Shown here piece after piece: positions 6,482 to 13,512 of a DNA stretch of 64,000 nt. Location: contig NZ_CAKVAM010000002.1 in assembly GCF_934725225.1 (NCBI RefSeq), positions 1 to 64,000 on the forward strand, read 5' to 3'. A program made the translations under genes and the position numbers. Under the pieces are notes generated by a model, which was given only the letters and a program-made list of their open reading frames with translations, was not told the DNA's origin and did not search any database. Every line of letters starts with the position of its first letter. Position 1 is the stretch's first letter. Origin of the DNA: an uncultured Treponema sp. GTDB lineage: Bacteria; Spirochaetota; Spirochaetia; Treponematales; Treponemataceae.

Positions 6482-8584
6482 ATGGAAGATTTAGAAAACA
6501 AAATTAATGGGATTACTATGCCCGCAGAGGATTCGCAGGTTTCTGTGGAAAATTCAAATGAATCATCAAATGAGCCTGAGACAATTTCATTTGCAGACTT
6601 GGGACTTGATGAAATCACTCTTGCCGCTATTGAGAAAAAAGGATTTAAAGTTCCTTCACCAATTCAGGTTTTGGCAATTCCACGTCTTTTGAATGGAGAT
6701 GCAAACGTTATTGCGAAGGCTCGCACTGGAACTGGAAAAACTGCCGCTTTTGGACTTCCGCTTGTTCAGGATTTGCGTGAAGAAAGCGACCATGTCCGCG
6801 CAATAATTCTTGAGCCTACACGCGAGCTTGCCATGCAGACTGCGACTGAAATGGCTTCGTTTGCAACTGGAAAATATCCGCGCACTGCTGTTGTTTACGG
6901 CGGAGCTTCGATGGGCGAGCAGATGAGAGCTTTGCGCCGCGGAGTTGAAATTGTTGTTGGAACTCCGGGACGTGTTCAGGATTTGATTGACCGCGGTGTT
7001 CTTGACATCAGCAAAATCGATTACTTTATTCTTGATGAAGGCGATGAAATGCTTGACATGGGATTCATCGAGGATATTGAAAATATTTTTGAATGCGCAA
7101 ATCAGGATTGCCGTGTTCTTTTGTTCAGCGCGACAGTTCCAAAAGAAATTTTGAAAATTGCCCAGCGTTTTATGGGCGAGTATGAAATCGTTGAAGAAGA
7201 AGGCTTTGAAGAAGAGCCGCTTTTGATTGAGCAAAAATATTGGGTTGTTCGCGAAAGTGAAAAAGTCGAGGCTTTGGTTCGCCTTATCGATATTTCGCCG
7301 GATTTCTTCGGACTTGTTTTTGTTCAGAGAAAATCTGATGCTGACTATGTTTCAAAGTCGCTTGATGAGCGCGGATATGAAGCCGCCGCATTGCACGGAG
7401 ATATTCCTCAGGGACAGCGTGAAAAAATTCTTGCAAGATTCCGTTCAAAGAAAACAAGAATTCTTGTTGCGACTGATGTTGCCGCGCGTGGAATTGATAT
7501 TGAAGGCGTAACTCACGTTGTAAACTACGAGCTTCCTTTTGATGGTCCGACTTATGTTCACCGCATTGGACGTACTGGACGCGCCGGAGCTGCTGGAATG
7601 GCGGTTACTTTTGTAAAGCCGGAAGAAACTCGCAGACGTCTTAATTATCTTATCAACACTGTAAAGAAAAGTTCCAAGGGCGAAATTGTTGAAGACAAAG
7701 TTCCTTCAATAGAAGAAGTTCTTGAAGCAAAAAAGAGCCGCCTGTTTTCTGATATTAAAAACAAGCTTGGTCTTAATCAGGAAAAAACTGAATCTCAGAC
7801 TGAAAGTGAAACTGATTCTGTTTCCGCGGATGAAAATGCTGAAAACAATATTTCCGCAGAGCCAAAAGTTCCTCACTTAAGAAAAGGCGATCCTATTTTT
7901 GACAAGCTTGCGGAAGAACTTTGCAACGGTCAGAATCCAGAGGAAGTTGTTGCTTCACTGCTTGCGGTTTCTTACGGCGGAATGCTGAACAAAAACCGCT
8001 ACGGAAAAATCAATACTTATTCTGTTGAAAAGGGACGCGACAGAGACCGTGGCGGACGCCGTGAACGCGACCGTGGTTCAAGAAGAGGCGGAGATGTTTT
8101 TGTTGGCGACGACCAGCTTAGGCTTTATGTTCAGATGGGCTGGGACGATGGCTACAATCCAAGAAAAATTGCGGATTTCTTCCATGATTTGCTTGGTGTT
8201 CCGGGGCGCAAAGTTGATGCCATTGATATGGCTGACAAATTCTGTCTTCTTTCTTTGCCGGCTGACGACGGAAGAAGAGCCATTGAGCTTTCCGAGCGCG
8301 ACCGTTCATTGCCGCACATGCACCTTGACACAAAAGTTACTGGCGGCGGACTTGGCGAGCGCGATTCATTTGGACGCGACCGTGGCTCAAGAAGAGGCGG
8401 AAGAGACAGAGGACGGGACCGCGACCGTGGATTTGGACGCGACAGAGACTTTGGCGGACGGCGCGAACGTGATAGAGACAGAGGATTCCGCGGAGGTTCT
8501 CATGCAAGAGCTGGAGTTCACACTGCTACACAGAGAAGCGGTTCATCTTCATTCTTCAAGAGATCTGACGCTCAGGAATACTAA
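6482..8584 (+). CDS. DEAD-box RNA helicase with DbpA-type RNA-binding domain (DeaD/CsdA-like)
   Basis: This is a 700-residue ATP-dependent RNA helicase, expected in ribosome assembly or cold-adapted mRNA unwinding. In order it has a Q motif (about 45-65), motif I ARTGTGKTA (from residue 80), PTRELA, TPGR, motif II as DEGD (185-188, normally DEAD), motif III SAT and motif VI HRIGRTGRAG. An acidic linker follows (about 430-465), then an Arg/Asp/Gly-rich basic patch (about 515-537). The DbpA-like RRM fold is at about 540-610, and a second long RDR/RGG tail runs to the end. ATG 6482 is preceded by AAGGAAAAGGGAA. The basic tails contain near-identical in-frame repeats flanking the RRM. The helicase call is certain; the deaD versus dbpA label is not. 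Confidence 0.93.
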   Translation: MEDLENKINGITMPAEDSQVSVENSNESSNEPETISFADLGLDEITLAAIEKKGFKVPSPIQVLAIPRLLNGDANVIAKARTGTGKTAAFGLPLVQDLREESDHVRAIILEPTRELAMQTATEMASFATGKYPRTAVVYGGASMGEQMRALRRGVEIVVGTPGRVQDLIDRGVLDISKIDYFILDEGDEMLDMGFIEDIENIFECANQDCRVLLFSATVPKEILKIAQRFMGEYEIVEEEGFEEEPLLIEQKYWVVRESEKVEALVRLIDISPDFFGLVFVQRKSDADYVSKSLDERGYEAAALHGDIPQGQREKILARFRSKKTRILVATDVAARGIDIEGVTHVVNYELPFDGPTYVHRIGRTGRAGAAGMAVTFVKPEETRRRLNYLINTVKKSSKGEIVEDKVPSIEEVLEAKKSRLFSDIKNKLGLNQEKTESQTESETDSVSADENAENNISAEPKVPHLRKGDPIFDKLAEELCNGQNPEEVVASLLAVSYGGMLNKNRYGKINTYSVEKGRDRDRGGRRERDRGSRRGGDVFVGDDQLRLYVQMGWDDGYNPRKIADFFHDLLGVPGRKVDAIDMADKFCLLSLPADDGRRAIELSERDRSLPHMHLDTKVTGGGLGERDSFGRDRGSRRGGRDRGRDRDRGFGRDRDFGGRRERDRDRGFRGGSHARAGVHTATQRSGSSSFFKRSDAQEY

Positions 8585-8602
8585 TTTTTAAGTTTAGATA
8601 AG

Positions 8603-8632
8603 AACGCTGCTAGAAATGGCGGCGTTTTTTTT
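8603..8632 (+). terminator. Terminator of the helicase gene
   Basis: Stem 8603-8610/8619-8626 (AACGCTGC with GGCGGCGTT, one G-T pair) is followed by a run of T, just past the helicase stop. Confidence 0.8.
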
Positions 8633-8644
8633 ATTCTAGTCGCA

Positions 8645-8673
8645 TTGACTTCAATGCTGTTCATCAATAAAAT
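8645..8673 (+). promoter_or_regulatory. Promoter of the bactofilin operon (leaderless)
   Basis: TTGACT (8645-8650), 17 bp and TAAAAT (8668-8673) lie only 6 nt before the ATG at 8680, so transcription should start at or next to the start codon. No Shine-Dalgarno sequence is present. Confidence 0.65.
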
Positions 8674-8679
8674 AAAGAA

Positions 8680-9042
8680 ATGTACGAAATAAAAGATTCA
8701 AAGCCGTTTGATACTGACGAAGAAGATTTTGATACTGTAATGGCTAGTGACATTTCATTTACAGGAAATATACGTTTTTCAAAGCCGTTTATGATAAAAG
8801 GAAAAATGAACGGAACAATCGAAGCTTCAAGCGATTTGCTTATCGATACAAATGCGGAAGTCAATGCTGACATTTCAACAGAGCGAGTTCTTGTCCGCGG
8901 AAAAGTTGTGGGAAATATAAATGGAAAAAAACTTGTTTATGTTGCTTCAACTGGTTCTGTAATTGGCGACATTTCTTCTGCGCAGGTTGTGCTTGAGCCG
9001 GGCTCTGTTTTTTCTGGAAAATGCTCAATGTCTGGAATGTAA
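8680..9042 (+). CDS. Bactofilin-family polymer-forming protein
   Basis: The 120-residue protein is made of the short beta-helix repeats of the bactofilin (DUF583) family, with hydrophobic-glycine periodicity such as IKGKMNGTIEAS, VLVRGKVVGNINGKK and STGSVIGDISSA across residues 25-115. There are short acidic N-terminal and polar C-terminal tails. Bactofilins self-assemble without nucleotide into cytoskeletal filaments linked to cell shape, motility and cell-wall remodelling, and would be of interest in a helical cell. It is the first gene of an apparent operon with a TPR protein and mtaB. The promoter places the ATG at the mRNA 5' end. Fold family is confident; the cellular role is inferred. 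Confidence 0.88.
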   Translation: MYEIKDSKPFDTDEEDFDTVMASDISFTGNIRFSKPFMIKGKMNGTIEASSDLLIDTNAEVNADISTERVLVRGKVVGNINGKKLVYVASTGSVIGDISSAQVVLEPGSVFSGKCSMSGM

Positions 9043-9072
9043 TTTTTCAAGTTGAATTTTCAAGGTGCTGAT

Positions 9073-9702
9073 ATGAATAAGAAAAATTGTTTTGCATTTA
9101 TTATATTTTTTGTTTTTGTTTCCGCAGTTTTTTCGCAAGCCTCTCGTCCTGATGCCCTTAAGCTTTACCGTGAAGGAAAGTACAAGGATGCGGTTGCTGT
9201 CTGTGAAGTTGAAATTTCAAACAATCCGAACAACATGGATTCTTATGCGGTTTTGTGCTGGTCTTTGGTTGGAAACAAGCAGTACAGGGAAGCTGAGCTT
9301 AGAGCTACAGAAGCGCGCAAAATAAATTCCTATGATATTCGCTTGATGGAAGTTCTTGGCGAGGCAAAATTTTATCTTGGAAAAAACAATGAAGCGCTTG
9401 ATATGTTTCAGCGTTATGTTGCGAATTCTTCGGAAACTGCGGCGCGGCTTGGAACTGCATATTATTACATGGGCGAAATTTATGTCCGCCAGACAAAATA
9501 TGAGCACGCGGACATTTCTTTTAGCGCGGCCGTAAAATATGAGCCGACCTATAGCGCGCATTGGTGGACAAGACTTGGCTACGCGCGTGAAATGTGCGGC
9601 GACTTTAAAAATGCCGTTACAGCTTATGACAGAGCGCTTGGCTTGAATTCCCAGAATTACGACGCTGTCCGCGGAAAAAAAAGATGTCAGGATCGTCTTT
9701 AG
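9073..9702 (+). CDS. Secreted TPR-repeat protein
   Basis: The 209-residue protein has a signal peptide (CFAFIIFFVFVSAVFSQ) followed by about four tetratricopeptide units (AVCEVEISNNPNN, ARKINSYDIR, YYYMGEIYVRQ, AYDRALGLNSQNY), so it is probably a periplasmic or membrane-anchored scaffold. I choose the ATG at 9073, behind AAGGTG, over the in-frame TTG at 9052, because it places the hydrophobic signal at the usual distance. It sits 30 bp after bactofilin and 10 bp before mtaB, so it is co-transcribed. The specific partner is unknown. Confidence 0.8.
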   Translation: MNKKNCFAFIIFFVFVSAVFSQASRPDALKLYREGKYKDAVAVCEVEISNNPNNMDSYAVLCWSLVGNKQYREAELRATEARKINSYDIRLMEVLGEAKFYLGKNNEALDMFQRYVANSSETAARLGTAYYYMGEIYVRQTKYEHADISFSAAVKYEPTYSAHWWTRLGYAREMCGDFKNAVTAYDRALGLNSQNYDAVRGKKRCQDRL

Positions 9703-9712
9703 TTTTTAGCTG

Positions 9713-11161
9713 ATGAAAAATATTATTCATTTTGAAACTCTAGGCTGCAGGCTTAATCAGGACGAAACGGAAGGAGCCGCGCGTTCTTTTTCTGATGCTG
9801 GTTTTGCCTGTGAGCTGAATCCTGTTTCATCTGGAACAAATCCTTCTCAAGATGTAATTTTAAGCGTGATAAATACCTGCACGGTTACAGGCAAGGCTGA
9901 ACAAAAAGCCCGGCGCATAATCAGGCTGCTTCTTGAAAAATTTTTTGATTCTCCTTTGATTGTTACCGGCTGCTATGCGGAGCTTGCTGATTCAGAAATA
10001 ACTTCGATTTCCAAAAATAGAATTGTAATTGTTCCCGGCACAAAAAAATTTATTTTAAAGGAAATTGCCGTTGCAATGAATGGCGGCGAGCTTGATTTTA
10101 AAAGCGGAAAATTCAATTTTGAAAATCTAAAATCCTTTGTTAGCAAAAAAATTTTTTCATTTGAGAAAATCGATTCTGCAAAAAAAATTCCAATGGCGGT
10201 GAATCCGTTTGTTTTGTATACGCCTGTTTTTGAAAAGCATAGCCGGGCGACTTTGAAGATTCAAGACGGATGCAATAATTCATGCTCGTTCTGTAGAATT
10301 CATTTTGCCCGCGGAACTTCTGTTTCTCTTGAGCCTGAAAAAATTCTTGAGCGCGCAAAGGAAATTGAAAATTTAGGTTCTTCAGAAATTGTGCTTACAG
10401 GCGTTAACTTGAGCCAGTACGCAGGAAAATCAAATGACGGCGCAATTTTTGATTTTAAAGATTTGCTTTCATTTTTACTTTCTAATACAAAAAAAGTTAA
10501 ATTTAGAATTTCTTCTTTTTATCCGCAGCATATAACAAAAGAGCTTTGTTCAGTTTTGTCTGACAAAAGAGTTCAGCCGTTTTTTCATTTGAGCATTCAG
10601 TCTGGAAGCGATTCTATTTTAAATTCCATGCGCCGGCCTTACAAACGTGAGCAAGTTGAAAATGCGGTTCAGCTTCTTAGAGAATGCAAAATGAATCCGT
10701 TTATTTCTTGTGATATAATCGCAGGATTTCCCGGAGAAACGGAAGATGATTTTGAGCGGACAAAGTCATTATGCAAGAAAATGAATTTCGCTTGGATTCA
10801 CGCTTTTCCTTTTTCTGCAAGACCCGGAACATTGGCATTTTCTATGACTCCAAAAATTCCAGAGCGGATAAAAAATGAGCGCGTAAAGTGGCTTACTGAA
10901 ATTGCTGTTTCTGGAAAAATTTCTTATATAAATTCTTTTAAAGAAAAAACTGTTGAAGCGACTGTTGAAAAAAAAGTTTTGCAGAAATCAGACGGAAAAA
11001 ATATTTTTCATGCCGTTACCGAAAATTTTCTTCATGCTGAATTTGAATCTGAAAAAAAACTGGAAGCCGGAAGCGTTGTTCTGCTGAAAATAATTTCCGT
11101 GCTTGAAGACAGCATAAAATACGGAAGGGAAGAAGAGTGTTCCGCGGAATTTTTAAAATAA
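9713..11161 (+). CDS. mtaB: tRNA (N6-L-threonylcarbamoyladenosine-37) methylthiotransferase MtaB
   Basis: This is a 482-residue radical-SAM methylthiotransferase that converts t6A37 to ms2t6A in ANN-decoding tRNAs. The N-terminal UPF0004 domain carries cluster cysteines in ETLGCRLNQDE, INTCTVTGKA and VTGCYAE. The radical-SAM domain has CNNSCSFC at about residues 189-196, and the C-terminal TRAM region is retained. TLGCRLNQ-type N-termini and the short domain spacing favour MtaB over MiaB or RimO. It is the last gene of the bactofilin operon and is followed by a bidirectional terminator. Confidence 0.92.
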   Translation: MKNIIHFETLGCRLNQDETEGAARSFSDAGFACELNPVSSGTNPSQDVILSVINTCTVTGKAEQKARRIIRLLLEKFFDSPLIVTGCYAELADSEITSISKNRIVIVPGTKKFILKEIAVAMNGGELDFKSGKFNFENLKSFVSKKIFSFEKIDSAKKIPMAVNPFVLYTPVFEKHSRATLKIQDGCNNSCSFCRIHFARGTSVSLEPEKILERAKEIENLGSSEIVLTGVNLSQYAGKSNDGAIFDFKDLLSFLLSNTKKVKFRISSFYPQHITKELCSVLSDKRVQPFFHLSIQSGSDSILNSMRRPYKREQVENAVQLLRECKMNPFISCDIIAGFPGETEDDFERTKSLCKKMNFAWIHAFPFSARPGTLAFSMTPKIPERIKNERVKWLTEIAVSGKISYINSFKEKTVEATVEKKVLQKSDGKNIFHAVTENFLHAEFESEKKLEAGSVVLLKIISVLEDSIKYGREEECSAEFLK

Positions 11162-11165
11162 AAAT

Positions 11166-11202
11166 GGACGCAATGGATTTTACCAAAGCGTCCGTTGTTT
11201 TT
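11166..11202. terminator. Bidirectional terminator between mtaB and the outer-membrane protein gene
   Basis: GGACGC (11166-11171) pairs with GCGTCC (11188-11193), with an inner TGG/CCA pairing. T-rich tracts follow in both directions, serving two convergent operons. Confidence 0.75.
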
Positions 11203-11206
11203 AATT

Positions 11207-12664
11207 TTAGAATTTGCAGTTTACACCAACATTTATAAAGCTGTTGTCTTTCCATTCGTAGAATTCGCTGTCTTCATCTTTGCAATGGATGTACATTCCG
11301 CTTAAAGTCAGTGTTAAATTTCCGTTTGGCTTGTATGCGATTTTAGGCTGAACAACAAGGTCGCCGCGTTCGATTCCCCAAAGCGCAGTAACTTCCGGCG
11401 CGATTTTATCATTCATCCAAGAATCTGTAATGTTTACGACAAGCTTGTTGTTTGTGTATCCAGTTTTGTCGTAGTCAACATCGTATGACTTTAATGCTGA
11501 TTTCATTATGCCGTAACTAGAAAATCCTTCCGCGTCATCAATTTTGTCGCCTTTGAAAATGTAAGTTCCAGTTTCCTGAATGTTGATATTTATGTTGTTT
11601 ACAGGAATGTCCACATCAAAGCCTGCAAGCCATGCGATGCTGTTGTTGTGAACCCAAGGATTGTCGCCTGCAACATCGTCAGTCAAATTGTAGGCAAGCT
11701 CGCCGCGCAAGTTGAATCTTCCAAGCACGGTCGCCGCTTCAAGTCCGAATGTCTGCTTCCAGTCATATTCAAGTGAAGGCATTGTTGTTTTTCCGCTTAG
11801 AATTGTTGCGCTTAAATCTGCGGAAGGCTGTTTGTAATGTCCGTAATAATAGCTTGCGCCCCAGTCGAATGAACCGAATGTGCCTGTGAGCCTAAGACCT
11901 GCTTGTGTGTACTTTAATTTTTGCGTGTCCGGGTACAAGTCGTCTTGGTCGAATTGCGCAGCTGCCATAAGTCCTGCTGTTCCGCTCGCTGCCCAGTTTG
12001 AAGCTATTTCAGTTACTGAATTTTTCAATTCAGTGTATGCGGCTGGCGTCCAAATTCCGTCTGTTGCGAATCTGTCTTTTTCCATGTACGGAGTCCAGAT
12101 TCCTTCCAAGCGCAAATCATTTTTTTCAAAAGAATAAATTGCGCGGAACATCGGCGTGCTGAGCCTGCGGTCAATGTATTCTGGAACAATGAAGTCAGTG
12201 TAATCGTCCGCATTGAAATTATCCAGAACATGAAGCTTGTCGCCTTTTCCCCAGATAACTTTCATTTTTCCCGCTTCAAGTTTCAGCTTTCCAAAATATC
12301 CGCGGATTGTAAGCTCGTCAATTACGTCCTGTGGATAATCTTTAATTGCGCTTTCGTCAAATTTCAGCTGAATGTCCGCATCAACATTTGAGCCTGAAAA
12401 ATTGATTCCAAGTTTTGCAGATGGAGTTGCGGTAACAGGAAAATCTGAAATTGAGTCGTAGTCTGAATCTTTCTGGCCTTCGTATTCCGGCTTGTCAAGA
12501 TACATTCTGCCCTGAAGTTCTCCTTCGCCGCTGAATGTAATTGAAGGACTTGAGCCTCCGCCAAAACCGTCAGTGTCGTCAGAGAAACTTCCCCAGTCAT
12601 CAAAATCCTGTGCAAATGCAAATGAACAGAAAATCATCGCAAGCGCAAAAATTTTGTTTTTCAT
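11207..12664 (-). CDS. Outer-membrane beta-barrel protein of the RND export operon
   Basis: The 485-residue protein has a signal peptide (IFALAMIFCSFAFAQ). It is followed by an acidic linker (DFDDWGSFSDDTDGFGGG, about residues 20-37) and a long beta-strand-rich domain. Strands such as GYFGKLKLEAGKMKVIWGKGD resemble DUF1302-like barrels, and the chain ends NVGVNCKF with a terminal aromatic residue. Proteins of this type accompany HAE3-class RND exporters and LolA-like periplasmic proteins, as here: 25 bp separate it from the LolA-like gene. ATG 12664 follows AAAGGAG. A role as the outer-membrane end of a lipid or hydrophobic-compound export route is inference from context. Confidence 0.75.
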   Translation of the reverse strand: MKNKIFALAMIFCSFAFAQDFDDWGSFSDDTDGFGGGSSPSITFSGEGELQGRMYLDKPEYEGQKDSDYDSISDFPVTATPSAKLGINFSGSNVDADIQLKFDESAIKDYPQDVIDELTIRGYFGKLKLEAGKMKVIWGKGDKLHVLDNFNADDYTDFIVPEYIDRRLSTPMFRAIYSFEKNDLRLEGIWTPYMEKDRFATDGIWTPAAYTELKNSVTEIASNWAASGTAGLMAAAQFDQDDLYPDTQKLKYTQAGLRLTGTFGSFDWGASYYYGHYKQPSADLSATILSGKTTMPSLEYDWKQTFGLEAATVLGRFNLRGELAYNLTDDVAGDNPWVHNNSIAWLAGFDVDIPVNNININIQETGTYIFKGDKIDDAEGFSSYGIMKSALKSYDVDYDKTGYTNNKLVVNITDSWMNDKIAPEVTALWGIERGDLVVQPKIAYKPNGNLTLTLSGMYIHCKDEDSEFYEWKDNSFINVGVNCKF

Positions 12665-12689
12665 ATAAAGAAACTCCTTTGTTTTGCTT

Positions 12690-13469
12690 TTAGAATTTTC
12701 CTGTGTTTAAGAAGTCTTGTGTAAAGATTCTGTCTGGAAGAACTGACTTTACATCAACTTTATGAACTTTTATGGAAGTTGAATGTTTTGTCTGAACATT
12801 TTCCATTTTGTTTTCCATTGGAATATTGAAGCCGTCAACATTTTCAATTTTGAAAACAGTAAGAGTTTTTATGAGTTTTCCGTTTTTGTCAAAAAGCTCT
12901 GTGTAAACAGGATAGTCTGTTGCTTTGTCAACCCAAACCATTCTGTAGCTGTACTGGCTTGACTTTGGATCAATCGGTGTGTTTTTTACAACTTCGCAAT
13001 TGAAACCGTTCTTTGTTTCTTCCTTTACGAATTCGTGAGTGTCTTCTTCCATTTCGCGTGTGGAAAGGTCATCGTAAGTTGCGTCAGTTCCCATGAAAGA
13101 TTTTGAGCCTTCGCTTGAATTTACACGTCTTGTATTTTTCAATGCAGGAAGATAAATCCATTTGTCATCTGGCGCGCCTTTATTTTCAATCTGAAGAAAT
13201 CTTGTGTCCTTTATGTTTGCCGGCGATTTGAAATCCATGACTGCGCTTGTTATGTCATTTTTGTTGCGTCCGTACTGAAGAACATTACGCTGCTCTGTGT
13301 TTCCGTTTTTGTCTGTTAAAAGCATTACAACTTGAGAGCGGCTGTAGTCTGGTTTTGCGACATCATGTGTTCTCTGCATGATTTCATCTCCGCGAGCATC
13401 TGCAAACGCTGCGAAAGTTCCTGCTGCAAGTGCTGCTGCCAATGTAAGTGTTTTAAATGTAAGTTTCAT
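12690..13469 (-). CDS. Periplasmic LolA-like (outer membrane lipoprotein-sorting) protein
   Basis: The 259-residue protein has a signal peptide (LTLAAALAAGTFAAFA). The mature domain fits the outer membrane lipoprotein-sorting family with a LolA-like half-barrel: DARGDEIMQRTHD at the start, then RFLQIENKG, KWIYLPALKNTRRV, FMGTDATYDDL and YRMVWVDK strands. The concave barrel of this fold carries lipids. It lies between the RND pump and the barrel protein, so a shuttle across the periplasm is the natural reading. ATG 13469 follows ATGGAGG. The cargo is unknown; generic LolA is not implied, because LolCDE is not nearby. Confidence 0.82.
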   Translation of the reverse strand: MKLTFKTLTLAAALAAGTFAAFADARGDEIMQRTHDVAKPDYSRSQVVMLLTDKNGNTEQRNVLQYGRNKNDITSAVMDFKSPANIKDTRFLQIENKGAPDDKWIYLPALKNTRRVNSSEGSKSFMGTDATYDDLSTREMEEDTHEFVKEETKNGFNCEVVKNTPIDPKSSQYSYRMVWVDKATDYPVYTELFDKNGKLIKTLTVFKIENVDGFNIPMENKMENVQTKHSTSIKVHKVDVKSVLPDRIFTQDFLNTGKF

Positions 13470-13487
13470 TTTTATCCTCCATGTTTT

Positions 13488-13506
13488 TCCCGGAAAAAAT
13501 CCGGGA
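13488..13506 (-). promoter_or_regulatory. Intercistronic hairpin between RND and LolA-like genes
   Basis: A 6-bp perfect stem (TCCCGG with CCGGGA, loop AAAAAAT on the plus strand) sits between the RND stop and the ribosome binding site of the next gene. On the minus strand it is followed by A rather than T, so it is more likely an mRNA-processing or stability element than a terminator. Confidence 0.4.
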
Positions 13507-13512
13507 TTTTTT

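Noticed and set aside
13488..13506. Terminator inside the RND operon
   Set aside because: In the direction of transcription the hairpin is followed by A, not T, and the next gene follows at once with a good ribosome binding site.
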